Positions 7,328 through 16,007 of a DNA stretch of 44,901 bases are shown here, piece by piece. Source of the stretch: JAFDZV01 sp966128725. Lineage in GTDB: Bacteria > Bacteroidota > Ignavibacteria > OLB7. Each line of letters starts with the position of its first letter. The first letter of the stretch is position 1. Under the pieces are notes generated by a model. It saw only the letters and a program-made list of their open reading frames with translations. It searched no databases and had not been told where the DNA came from. The position numbers were made by a program, and so were the translations under genes. The stretch is from the NCBI GenBank assembly GCA_966128725.1, contig CBHYLN010000026.1, positions 1 to 44,901 on the forward strand. Direction: 5' to 3'.

Positions 7328-8584
7328 TTACCCCAGCGCCAGCATCAGCCCCAGTATTGCCGGCCAGAATGCCCGCGCGATCAACGTCGCGGCCGACGGC
7401 CACCGTGCGCGCAGGCCACGCCACGCGCCTTCGGCCGTAAACGTGGCAAACAGAACCGCCACGAACATTTCGCAGACTTCATAGGGCGCGAATGCCACTA
7501 CCGAGGGTGAATGCGGGTGGCTTCCCCAGTCCGTTGCGAATGCGGCGCCCAGCCCCATGGTCAGCGGCGAACCGTAGATCAGCACCAGATGGATAACGTA
7601 GGCGCCAAGCGAACGCTGGCCGGCGATTTCCAGCGGCGTGAGCGCCGTGCTCGATTCCTGAATCGGCGCCATGGCCCCTGCCAGCGCGATCAGCAGGAAC
7701 ACGCCTCCGGTGCGATAGAAAACATGCTGCATGCTCGACGCCCAGAAATGATCATTGGGCGCATGCAGGATTGCGGTAAGCATCGGGGCGATCGCCACCA
7801 GCGCAACGCCGGCGCAGGCAAGGATGGTGCGCTGGCGGATGTTCTCGCGCAGCGCTGCGGTTGTGATAACCGGGGCAAGCGCGAACCCGAACAACATGTA
7901 CGCGGCGGTGGGGAACATGCCGAACGTTGCCGGCGGTGTGGGCGACATGTACGCCCGCGCGAAGGCCGGCAGTGATGTGGGCACGCCGTTGGCCCAGATG
8001 TATGGCGTAAGAAATGCGACGGCCAGCCCAACGGCCAGCGCGCACCAACGGGCTGCCTGCAATGATCGGCAGGCGGCGGCCAACAACACCAACGCGATGC
8101 CAACCAACCCGATAACATGCAGGATGTTGGAATCGAACGCTCGCCATATCTGTTCGGCGTTGGCGCTCGAAACAAACCGCCGGATCGAGGCCATCGGAAA
8201 CTGAAGCCAGTATCCCAGCAACAGCAGCCCTGCGAACCGGCGCAGCAGACCCGGTGGCAACAAGGCCCTGGCGCCCGAAGCAGCAGGGCCAGCGGTGTTG
8301 GATCGTTCGGCGGCCCGTGCCGCCAACGCCCGGCGCTCAAGCGCCAGCCACAGCATCGTGCCGCTGAGAAACGTGAACGCCGGGGCAACGAACCCGAACA
8401 CGATGTTGAACCCGTCCCATACGGTGCCGGTGCGCCATTGCTGGCCCAGGAATGCGTCGCAGACATGGGTGGCGATCATCAGCACCACGGCGGTGCCGCG
8501 TGCGGCGTCGATTGCGCGAAGTCGCTGGCCGGGCTGTGCCTGTTGCTGGCGCGATGTGGGGGGCTGGTACGGTGTGGAGGGCAC
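7328..8584 (-). CDS. Membrane acyltransferase, DUF1624/HGSNAT-like
   Basis: This protein of about 418 residues has some ten hydrophobic segments. Its N-terminal motif RLRAIDAARGTAVVLMIATH with the following helix and FVAPAFTFLSGTMLWLALER resembles the catalytic domain of heparan-alpha-glucosaminide N-acetyltransferase relatives and DUF1624/YeiB-type proteins, which move acyl groups across the membrane onto sugars. Near the C terminus is IAGQRSLGAYVIHLVLIYGSP, typical of this superfamily. The frame is open far upstream, but that part overlaps ruvA and has no conserved sequence, so the GTG at 8584, nine bases beyond the ruvA stop, is the best start; its ribosome site is weak. Probably co-transcribed with ruvA. 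The acyl donor and acceptor are unknown. Confidence 0.7.
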   Translation of the reverse strand: MPSTPYQPPTSRQQQAQPGQRLRAIDAARGTAVVLMIATHVCDAFLGQQWRTGTVWDGFNIVFGFVAPAFTFLSGTMLWLALERRALAARAAERSNTAGPAASGARALLPPGLLRRFAGLLLLGYWLQFPMASIRRFVSSANAEQIWRAFDSNILHVIGLVGIALVLLAAACRSLQAARWCALAVGLAVAFLTPYIWANGVPTSLPAFARAYMSPTPPATFGMFPTAAYMLFGFALAPVITTAALRENIRQRTILACAGVALVAIAPMLTAILHAPNDHFWASSMQHVFYRTGGVFLLIALAGAMAPIQESSTALTPLEIAGQRSLGAYVIHLVLIYGSPLTMGLGAAFATDWGSHPHSPSVVAFAPYEVCEMFVAVLFATFTAEGAWRGLRARWPSAATLIARAFWPAILGLMLALG

Positions 8585-8592
8585 GGCGCCGA

Positions 8593-9186
8593 TCAGCCAA
8601 CGGTGAGATGTTTCAACGCGCTGCGCAGCAGTACTTCCACCGAGGATTCGGCCGATGGCCCTTCGGCCAGCGCCGCTCGCATGGCCTTCTCCGCCGCCGC
8701 GCGCGTGTATCCCAGCGCAAGCAGGGCCGCAAGCGCCTCGTCGCGCATGCCCGCTGTTGTTGTCCCGGCCGTTCCGGTGTGCACTTCGCCAATCTTCTCG
8801 CGCAGTTCCAGGCCCAGCCGCTCGGCAAGTTTCTTGCCGATCCCCGGCAGGCGTGCCAGCGCGGTGGCGTTGCCCTGCGCGATGTTCTCCTTCAGCACAT
8901 CGATGCCCGCGCTGCTGAGAATGCCAAGCGCCAGCTTCGGCCCAACGCCCGTTACGCTCACCAGCAGCAGAAACATGTCGCGTTCGGGCACAGTGGAAAA
9001 ACCGTACAGCGTAAGCGCATCCTCGCGTACGGCCAGATACGTGAACAGCGCGGCCGTGGAGCCCGTCTGCGGAAGCTGTTCGTACGTGGCAAGCGAAATC
9101 AGCACGCCGTATCCCACGCCGCCGGCCGAGATCACGGCCTTCGACGGGGTTTTCAACAGCAGGGTTCCGGAGAGATGTTCGATCAT
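8593..9186 (-). CDS. ruvA: Holliday junction branch migration protein RuvA
   Basis: RuvA binds four-way DNA junctions and loads the RuvB motor during recombination repair. The 197-residue length is normal. The N-terminal OB-fold starts MIEHLSGTLLLKTPSKAVI and includes VGYGVLISLATYEQLP. Two helix-hairpin-helix motifs follow at about residues 75-90 (SVTGVGPKLALGILS) and 110-125 (RLPGIGKKLAERLG). A flexible linker rich in Gly and Thr leads to domain III (MRDEALAALLALGYTRAAAEKAM), which touches RuvB. It lies 78 bases after the histidine kinase gene and 8 bases before the acyltransferase gene in the same direction. No ruvB or ruvC is in the window. Confidence 0.96.
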   Translation of the reverse strand: MIEHLSGTLLLKTPSKAVISAGGVGYGVLISLATYEQLPQTGSTAALFTYLAVREDALTLYGFSTVPERDMFLLLVSVTGVGPKLALGILSSAGIDVLKENIAQGNATALARLPGIGKKLAERLGLELREKIGEVHTGTAGTTTAGMRDEALAALLALGYTRAAAEKAMRAALAEGPSAESSVEVLLRSALKHLTVG

Positions 9187-9264
9187 TGCGGGCTGCCCGA
9201 TGCTTGTACAAAGGTGGATCGCCGTGTGGCCTGATGCGGACTCGGCGAAGCGTCGCCGCCCCGA

Positions 9265-10743
9265 TTATCCGCGCGGAGCCTGGTCGCCGGCAGGCGCCGT
9301 GCCGGGCGCACTGGCGTTGGCGACGCCCGGGCCGGAGTGGCCCGCAGCGGCGGCGGTCTGCTGCGATGCGATGTTCTTCACCACCGCGCCCGCGGCCGGC
9401 GCATGCGGCAGCCATATCATCACCGTGGTGCCTACGCCGGGTGTGCTGGAAAGCTGGATCGTGCCGCCGTGCGCGTCCACAATAGACTTCGTGAGCGACA
9501 GGCCCAGGCCATATCCACCCGTAGCGCGCGAACGCGAATCATCGGTACGATAAAACGGCTCGAACACCTTGGCCTGCGCCTCGGGCGGAATGCCGATGCC
9601 GGTATCGGTAACCACTACCCGAGCGCCATCGTCGTCGGGGAAGACCGTTACCTTCACCGCGCCATCGTTGGCGGAGGAATACTTCAACGCATTGGAGATA
9701 ACATTGCGGAGCGCCACGGTAAGGCGCTGGCCGTCGGCCGTGATGTCCAGCGAGCCGGTAAGCGAGTCAACTTCCAAACGCCGCGTATCGTGGCCGAACG
9801 TATCGGTCACCTTGTGCACCAGCGCAACAACATCCACATGCTCAACAACCAGCGCCCCGCCCAGCACCGCCAGGCGTTCGTTCTCCAGCAGCTCGGTAAT
9901 CATCGTGTTCAGCTCACGGATATTCCGCTCGATGGAGATTTTCGCCTTGCCATCCGGCAGCATCGCAAGCGCAACGTTCATGCGGGTAAGCGGCGAACGC
10001 AGCTCATGGCTTACGTCGAACAGCAGCCGGCGCTTGCTGGCGATGATTGCCGCCACGCGTTGCGACATGCCGTTGAATGCCTTGGTAAGTTCGCCCAGTT
10101 CGTCGTTCGAGACGGTGGGCACGTTATGATCGAAATCCTCCGACGCCACGGCCTTCACGCCCTGCATCAGCGACGGGATGGGGCGCAGGAATCGTTGCAC
10201 GATACGATACGAACCGAACAGGATGATCAACAGAATAATGCCGAGCGTGATGGCGGCCGGCATTACCAGGCCCTGTGTGGGTTCCGAGCGTAATCGAACG
10301 ATGTAGGACCAGCCGTTCTTGCGCATCAATCCATGGAACCGTTCGTCGAACTCGCGGAACAGCAGGGAGTCCCCGCGGTCGAACGTGGTTGCGGTGGTCG
10401 CGGCACGGATCCTGGAAAACGTGGGGATGCCGGGTTGGCTTGCCCATACAAGGCCAGGCCCTTCCAACCGGATATCCAGCGGATAATGTTCGGCTATCCG
10501 CCGCGCGATCGACGTGTCCGGCGGCGTGTTCATATCGTCGACAACCATGCTTACATAGCTGGCGATCTGTTCGCGCAGGAAGATGTTGTAATCCTCGCGC
10601 AGCGAATACTGGGAGAACAACCATATCGCGATCGTGACCAGCACCGTTGTGGTCAGCACAAGCGCGAGCACCTTCCAGAACAGGGAGTGGCGCCGGCGAA
10701 GCGGGTTGCCGGAAACGGCCGAAGGAACTGTATTGGCCGGCAT
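9265..10743 (-). CDS. Two-component sensor histidine kinase
   Basis: This 492-residue membrane kinase has a first helix at about residues 22-46, an outside sensor region of about 115 residues, a second helix at about 158-178, then a HAMP linker (about 180-235). The phosphoacceptor motif is FDVSHELRSPLTRMN with His246; the ATPase boxes are NVISNALKYS (N), DTGIGIPPEA (G1) and GYGLGLSLTK (G2). A Pro/Ala-rich tail of about 35 residues follows the kinase core. The plan is that of CpxA/RstB-like envelope sensors. It lies downstream of the OmpR-type regulator gene in the same direction and is its likely partner, although a 332-base spacer separates them. The signal is not predictable. Confidence 0.93.
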   Translation of the reverse strand: MPANTVPSAVSGNPLRRRHSLFWKVLALVLTTTVLVTIAIWLFSQYSLREDYNIFLREQIASYVSMVVDDMNTPPDTSIARRIAEHYPLDIRLEGPGLVWASQPGIPTFSRIRAATTATTFDRGDSLLFREFDERFHGLMRKNGWSYIVRLRSEPTQGLVMPAAITLGIILLIILFGSYRIVQRFLRPIPSLMQGVKAVASEDFDHNVPTVSNDELGELTKAFNGMSQRVAAIIASKRRLLFDVSHELRSPLTRMNVALAMLPDGKAKISIERNIRELNTMITELLENERLAVLGGALVVEHVDVVALVHKVTDTFGHDTRRLEVDSLTGSLDITADGQRLTVALRNVISNALKYSSANDGAVKVTVFPDDDGARVVVTDTGIGIPPEAQAKVFEPFYRTDDSRSRATGGYGLGLSLTKSIVDAHGGTIQLSSTPGVGTTVMIWLPHAPAAGAVVKNIASQQTAAAAGHSGPGVANASAPGTAPAGDQAPRG

Positions 10744-11075
10744 GAAGGCTGCGTCTTCGGTAGAATGGAAGAGTAGAACCGATCAGGGTGCGGGGGTAAT
10801 CGCCGTCCGCATGTATCCGGAGCAGCGGATGGACCGTGGTTCAACCTTGCGAGCGCCCGGAGACCATATCGAACATGCCGTGCACGATTCCGTGAACGCA
10901 CGCTCGTGTATGATCCAGGGGGAAGGGGGAGGAGACAACAATCGTGCCGATCAACCGCATGCGCGGCGATCGGTTGGAACGGTGACGATACGAACCCCCG
11001 GCAAGGGCGCGGCACTGCGTGTGCATGACGGGCAGCCGACACCATGTATCGGCCGCCCTGGCGTTCATGCCGTGG
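10744..11075. other. Non-coding spacer between response regulator and kinase genes
   Basis: No convincing reading frame is seen in these 332 bases. One hairpin is present at 10947-10973: CCGATC pairs with GATCGG and inside it CCGC pairs with GCGG around ATGC. The spacer is long for a paired regulator-kinase operon and may hold a separate kinase promoter. Confidence 0.5.
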
Positions 11076-11777
11076 TTATTCCTCGTCGGCAGCGCGGCCG
11101 ATGAACATGTACCCCGTGCCCCAGATCGTCTTCAGGAATCGCGGATGCCGAGGGTCATCGCCCAGCTTCTGGCGCAGGCGGCTGACGACGACGTCCACCG
11201 ATCTGTTGAACGATTCCCAGGGGATGCCGCGTGTCTGCTCCATCATGAAGTCACGATCCAGCGGCTTCTGTGGATTCTCCACGAACAGACGGAGCATCTC
11301 GAACTCGGCGGTGGTAAGGTCCAGCGTGTTGCCGTCCAGCCGTGCCGATTGTGTGTTGACATCGACTTCCAGACCATCGAACGCGAAAACACCATCGCTT
11401 CCGAAGTCCTTCATCGTACGCCGCAACACAACCTGAATCCGGGCCCACAGTTCGCGCACGTCGAACGGCTTCGACAGGTAATCGTCGGCGCCTGTTTCCA
11501 GGCCCGTGATCCGGTCGTTAACCTCGCCGCGCGCGGTGAGCATGACGATCGGGACCTTCGAGGTTTCGCGGATTTTCTTCGCGGCCTCGAAGCCGTCCAT
11601 CTCAGGAAGCATGACATCAAGCACGACAACGTCGGGATGGAACTCGCGCAGCTTCTTGAACCCGATCGACGGGCGATCGGCGGTTGTCACGAGTGCATCT
11701 TGCGATTCGAAGAATTCGCTGAGGAGATCGCTCAACTCGGCGTCGTCGTCGATGATGAGAATTCGTATTTGGCTCAT
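11076..11777 (-). CDS. OmpR/PhoB-family response regulator
   Basis: This 233-residue regulator has a receiver domain with acidic residues LIIDDDAELS, the phosphoacceptor Asp54 (VVVLDVMLPEMDGF), Thr81 (VMLTARGEV) and Lys103 (YLSKPFD). A C-terminal winged helix follows from about residue 130, with the recognition-helix region RSVDVVVSRLRQKLGDD and the wing FLKTIWGTGYMF. It should bind promoter DNA as a dimer when phosphorylated by the kinase encoded downstream. The start at 11777 begins MSQIRILIIDDD. Upstream lie a TATAAT-like box and an inverted repeat that could allow autoregulation. Confidence 0.95.
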   Translation of the reverse strand: MSQIRILIIDDDAELSDLLSEFFESQDALVTTADRPSIGFKKLREFHPDVVVLDVMLPEMDGFEAAKKIRETSKVPIVMLTARGEVNDRITGLETGADDYLSKPFDVRELWARIQVVLRRTMKDFGSDGVFAFDGLEVDVNTQSARLDGNTLDLTTAEFEMLRLFVENPQKPLDRDFMMEQTRGIPWESFNRSVDVVVSRLRQKLGDDPRHPRFLKTIWGTGYMFIGRAADEE

Positions 11778-12206
11778 ATTTGTCGACGTTCCCCTTGGAG
11801 GAAGTAGGACGATTCACGAAACAGGTCGTGAATTTACGGCTACAGCCATCATTATACCACTGGTTTCCCCGCATGTCGGCAATTTGAGTGCGGCATCTTT
11901 TTTCGGCGAGCATGGGTTCCGGCTGTTGGCAAACAGTGCGCGGCACGCGCTCGTGCCGGCATTTACGGGGCCGGCTGCCCGATACATTGCGGTTATACCG
12001 CCAGGGGCATGCCATCCCGGCCCGGAAATTTCAGGGCTGCATGCATGCAAACGGCCCTGGACAATTGTTCCGGATGATACCAGTATGTAGATTCGTTGCC
12101 CGTCGTAAACGTGTGGCGTATCATTCCGCCGCTGCCAGGCCGTGATCCGGTTCTTGGGGGAACCGAACATTCGGTGTTGGCACGTGAACTCCAAATACCT
12201 CAACGT
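11778..12206. other. Divergent intergenic region
   Basis: Between the leftward response regulator and the rightward giant regulator there is no supported gene. Apart from the inverted repeat and the TATAAT-like box (minus strand, 11851-11856, with TTGCCG 20 bases before it), there is a hairpin at 12032-12059 with stem CAGGGC/GCCCTG. The start of the rightward gene is uncertain, so the last part of this stretch (from 12096) could be coding. Confidence 0.45.
11812..11833. promoter_or_regulatory. Inverted repeat upstream of the response regulator gene (operator candidate)
   Basis: ATTCACGA and TCGTGAAT form a perfect 8-bp inverted repeat separated by AACAGG, 35 bases upstream of the regulator start. 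On the minus strand it lies between a TATAAT sequence (11856-11851) and the ATG, where a bound protein or an RNA hairpin could act. Confidence 0.45.
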
Positions 12207-15200
12207 ATGGCCCCTTCTTCCCAACGAGGACGCATGCCCTTCGTGGGTCGGCGTATCGAGATCGATCGCCTGCTGCAGCACAGGGAGCGGCTGGAGGGGA
12301 ATCGCGAGCGCGGCCGGCACGTGGTGCTGGTGGAGGGCTTCAGCGGCGTTGGGAAAACAGCCGTGGTTGAGGAGTTCCTTGCCATGCTGGATCGCGACGA
12401 TCGCAGCTTCACGTTGCGCGGCGCGTACAACCCCCATCTGCGCCGCCCGGCGCTGGCGCCGTTCTGCGACGCTCTGGATGAACTCCTCGCCGCCAGGTTC
12501 GCGCGCAGGCGCATCCTTTCGTTGTTTGCCGACACTACCTACTTCCCGCTTGTTGAACGTCTGCCGATTCTGGCCAGCACGATTGGGCACGCCCCGCGAT
12601 CGGCCGGCGCATCCACGCCCAACCCCGGCGCGCAGGCCGCGCTGATTGCGTCGGTGCTGGCGCATGCGGCGCGGTTCCGGCCGGTGATTGCATTGCTGGA
12701 CGACGTGCAGTGGATGCCGGACGAGGACGTGCAGGCGCTTGCGGCGCTCAACTCCGGGCTGCGCAACGCGCCGGTGCTGGTAATTGCCACCATGCGCCGC
12801 GAGGCGCCGGAAGCCGAACGAATTCGCGAGATGGTGCGGCCGATGCTGCACGACCATTTCTACGTACAGCCGTTACCCGGCCAGGAGATGGCCGAGTTGC
12901 TGACCGAGCTGTACGGCGCCAGGATAAGCGCGCAGCTGACCTCGGACATCGTAAGCGCTTCGGAAGGGTTTCCGCAGCGTGCCATGGAGCTTGTGCAACT
13001 GCTGGAGGCGCAGGGTGTGCTGGCGCCCGACGTAAAAGGCCAGTGGCAGCTTTCGCGCGGCTATCATCCGCGCTTGCTGGCGCGCGACCGTACCTCGGCC
13101 GACAGGCTACGCGATCTGGCGCCCGACGAACGGCTGCTGATCATGCTGATGGGCAGCGTGGGCGGCCAGGCCCGGCGCGACGAACTGGCCGAGTGGGTTG
13201 CCTATACGCTTGGCGAGGATCAACCGCACGATATCGCGCCAACGATCGACCGGCTTGAAGCCGCGCGCCTGATCAAGCCGATGTTCTCCAACCCGGACGA
13301 GCTTGTATTCGCGCACGACAGCGTGATGGAGGCGCAGCGGCAGCTTCGCACGCAGGAGGATCTGGCCTCGGTGGTGCAGCTTGTGGTGGGCCATGCGGAG
13401 TTGCGTGGCGCGGCGTATCGCTGGACGTACGACCCCGAGGTGTTCGGTGCGTTGATGGACGCCCTTCCGCCGATCGGCACGCCGGAGCGTTCGCAGATGG
13501 TGGACCCGATGATCGGCTCGGTAAGCATCTACGAAACGTGGGACCGCGAGCGCCGCATCCGAATCTGCGAGGCCTTCCTGGCCAACAGCCACCGCCTGTC
13601 CAGCCGCGAATACGCTCATACGCTGGCGCAAACCATCTCGTGGTATCATCTGTTCACGCGGTTTGCCGAGGCCATCCCCTACGCCGAGCAACTGTACCAG
13701 CTTACGCTTGGCGATCCCTCGTGTTCGGATATCCACGCCGAAAGCTGTGTGCTGCTGGCCGCCGCGCGCTCGTATCACGACCGTTCGGTGGATGTGTCGG
13801 CGCTGCTGCAGGAGGCCTGGCAGGCGCTTGGCCGTATCGATGATCCACACACACGCCTGGTGACCGAGCTTCGGATTACGCGCGTGCGCGCGGCGTTGGT
13901 GCCGGTGTCGAAGCCACAGGAGGCGCTGAAGCAGATGCGCCGGGTGCTTCAGCTTGCCGGGCAGCTTGGCATCGACGAGGAGAAGTACAACGTTATCCCA
14001 GATCTGGTGGTGCGGTGCGCGCGCCTGCGCGATGAGGAGAACCTTCGATTCTTCTGCAACGAGCTGCTTCAGGTTATCCGCGATGCCTCGGGCGGCAAGC
14101 CGTTGCCGCCGTTCATCACGGTGGTTTCCAGCGTTGTGCGCGCTACCCTGATCGCCGGCGATGTGTTCATGGCCCGCACGATTTTTGAAAGCTGGAGCCG
14201 CTGTTCCGCTCCGCTGGAGATCACCGACTTCGTGGCCTACAGCATGCTCACCGCGCTGTTTGCCCTGGTTGACGGCGAGCCCTCCGTTGCCGCCGACGCG
14301 GCAATTAATGCTCGCGAGGAGATCCTGCGCTATCGCGCGGCGTCGAAGGATTTCTCGTGGGAGCTGGCGTTCAACTACGCGATGCTGCAGGTGCAGGTTG
14401 TGCCGGCGCTGGTTGCGGCCGGGCGTCTGGTTGAAGCCCTTGGCCTTACCGAGACGATGCTGCTGGAGATGCAGTACGCCGAGAACGTTTTGCCCGACGT
14501 GATGTTCGTGCACCAGTTGTACCGTACGTGGTTGCGCTGGCGCTGCCTGCTTCCGCTGGAGGCGCCTATCAGCCTTAGCTGGCCCACGGGCGCGCACGGT
14601 GCCGATGGTGGCCACAATACGCCGGCCGTGACGTTCGATCCGATGTCGGCCTCGCGTGCGGGTGTCGAGTATCGCACGTTGTACAGCGATTCGGTTGAAA
14701 CGGCTTCGGCCCCGCTGCGCTTCATTGCCGAGATTCTGCTGGCCACGCTGGAGTGCGCCGAGCGCCACTACCCGGAAGCCCTGGCCGCGGTTGAGCGCGC
14801 CGCGGCGGCATGCGAGCAATTGTACGACTGGCAGAAGGAAGTGGAGTACCGCGCCGCGGGCATCATGGTGCGGCTTCGGTGGGCGCAGGCCGATCCGGAA
14901 CTGGCCGACCGTCTTGCCGAGGAAGCGCTTGAGGGTGCGCGTTCGTTGTTCGGGGCAATGCAGGAGAAGGGGATGGTGGCGCGTATCGGGCAGCTTGCCT
15001 CGCAGTTTCGCGAGGAAGCGCATGCGATCAGCGGCGCGTCGTATCGCGATCTGCCGGCCACGTTCGAGCGGATCGGCGCCACGGCGCAGGCCGCGGCACA
15101 TGCCGTGGTGCGCAACAGCCGCTCGCAGGAATCCGGCCCGATCGATCGCGCGCGCCTGTTTCTGATGGGGCCGTTGCGCCTTATGCGCCAGCATTCGTAC

Positions 15201-15953
15201 ATGGAGCTCGGCGACAGCGTATTTGGCCGTGAGGCCGCGCGGAATCTGCTCACCGCGCTTGTTGCGGCGATGGTGCTGGATCGCGCGCCAACGCGCGAGG
15301 AACTGGCAGCGCAGGTTGCGCCCAAGGCCCGTACCATGGAGCAGCAGAAAAAGGCGTTGTACAATGCGGCAAGCGCCGCGCGCGCGGCATGTGGCTCGGC
15401 CAACAGCATTCTGGCGGTTGGCGCCACCAGCTTGGAGCTGAATGCCAACGCCGAGATGGAAGGCAGTGTCTGGGTGGATGCGCTGGAGATTGTCCACGCG
15501 GTGAAACGCGGCCGGCAACACGACCGCGACGGCAAAACCGGCACGGCGTTCAAGGAATATCAGCGCGCCCTGGAGTTCGCGCGCAAGGGCGACTTCGCCG
15601 CCGACACCTATGCCGACTGGGTGGATGCCGCACGCGATCGGCTTCGAGAGCTTGTGCGCGAGGCAGCCCTGGCTGTGGCGCGGATTGCCTTGCGGTCCGG
15701 ATTGTACCAGGCCGGCATCGAGGCTGTAGGCGGGCAGCTTACACGAAATCCGTTCGACGAGGAGGCCCACCGTTTCCTGATCCGCCTGTATAACGAAAGC
15801 GGTGACCGATCGGCCGCGCTGACACAGTTGGACAAGTGCCGGAAGATGATCAAGCGGGAGTTTGGTGCCGAGCTGGAACCCGAAACGCTGCGCCTGCGCC
15901 AGGAGATCCTGGCCGCCGAGGGCGAGGAAACGTTCGCGGCCGTCAGGATCTGA
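12207..15953 (+). CDS. Giant AAA-type ATPase / TPR regulator with C-terminal BTAD DNA-binding region
   Basis: This protein of about 1248 residues starts with an NTPase domain: a leading RGRMPFVGRRIEIDRLL, Walker A GFSGVGKT (about residues 44-51), Walker B IALLDDVQW (about 162-170) and a following strand VLVIATMRRE. A long helical, TPR-like region fills residues 350-950. From about 978 the sequence matches the winged helix of SARP regulators (RLFLMGPLRLMRQ) and then the BTAD domain, ending in FDEEAHRFLIRLYNESGDRS and CRKMIKREFGAELEPET. In AfsR-type regulators the winged helix and BTAD come first; here they are last. It is probably a signal-integrating ATPase and transcription factor. The start is uncertain: ATG 12207 lies just before the conserved RGR segment; TTG 12096 or ATG 12234 are possible. 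Confidence 0.78.
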   Translation: MAPSSQRGRMPFVGRRIEIDRLLQHRERLEGNRERGRHVVLVEGFSGVGKTAVVEEFLAMLDRDDRSFTLRGAYNPHLRRPALAPFCDALDELLAARFARRRILSLFADTTYFPLVERLPILASTIGHAPRSAGASTPNPGAQAALIASVLAHAARFRPVIALLDDVQWMPDEDVQALAALNSGLRNAPVLVIATMRREAPEAERIREMVRPMLHDHFYVQPLPGQEMAELLTELYGARISAQLTSDIVSASEGFPQRAMELVQLLEAQGVLAPDVKGQWQLSRGYHPRLLARDRTSADRLRDLAPDERLLIMLMGSVGGQARRDELAEWVAYTLGEDQPHDIAPTIDRLEAARLIKPMFSNPDELVFAHDSVMEAQRQLRTQEDLASVVQLVVGHAELRGAAYRWTYDPEVFGALMDALPPIGTPERSQMVDPMIGSVSIYETWDRERRIRICEAFLANSHRLSSREYAHTLAQTISWYHLFTRFAEAIPYAEQLYQLTLGDPSCSDIHAESCVLLAAARSYHDRSVDVSALLQEAWQALGRIDDPHTRLVTELRITRVRAALVPVSKPQEALKQMRRVLQLAGQLGIDEEKYNVIPDLVVRCARLRDEENLRFFCNELLQVIRDASGGKPLPPFITVVSSVVRATLIAGDVFMARTIFESWSRCSAPLEITDFVAYSMLTALFALVDGEPSVAADAAINAREEILRYRAASKDFSWELAFNYAMLQVQVVPALVAAGRLVEALGLTETMLLEMQYAENVLPDVMFVHQLYRTWLRWRCLLPLEAPISLSWPTGAHGADGGHNTPAVTFDPMSASRAGVEYRTLYSDSVETASAPLRFIAEILLATLECAERHYPEALAAVERAAAACEQLYDWQKEVEYRAAGIMVRLRWAQADPELADRLAEEALEGARSLFGAMQEKGMVARIGQLASQFREEAHAISGASYRDLPATFERIGATAQAAAHAVVRNSRSQESGPIDRARLFLMGPLRLMRQHSYMELGDSVFGREAARNLLTALVAAMVLDRAPTREELAAQVAPKARTMEQQKKALYNAASAARAACGSANSILAVGATSLELNANAEMEGSVWVDALEIVHAVKRGRQHDRDGKTGTAFKEYQRALEFARKGDFAADTYADWVDAARDRLRELVREAALAVARIALRSGLYQAGIEAVGGQLTRNPFDEEAHRFLIRLYNESGDRSAALTQLDKCRKMIKREFGAELEPETLRLRQEILAAEGEETFAAVRI

Positions 15954-15982
15954 AGCCTGGCCGCCGGTGGAAGTACTGTACC

Positions 15983-16006
15983 GGCCTGTTGGAATGCCTA
16001 CAGGCC
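15983..16006. terminator. Hairpin between convergent regulator genes
   Basis: GGCCTGT pairs with ACAGGCC around a 10-base loop, in the 54-base gap between the two stops. There is no T-run on either side, so it is a possible bidirectional terminator of weak type. Confidence 0.45.
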
Positions 16007-16007
16007 C

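Noticed and set aside
8585..9415. Extension of the acyltransferase frame upstream into ruvA
   Set aside because: The reading is open but Arg/His/Ala-rich and lies antisense in phase to a clear ruvA on the same strand; it has no conserved sequence.
10744..11075. Small gene between regulator and kinase
   Set aside because: All frames there are short, lack a ribosome site and have shadow-like composition.
13107..15770. Very long minus-strand frame (887 codons) inside the rightward giant regulator
   Set aside because: Its composition (Arg, His, Gln, Ala rich) is that of a shadow frame in GC-rich DNA; the plus strand has clear Walker and BTAD motifs.
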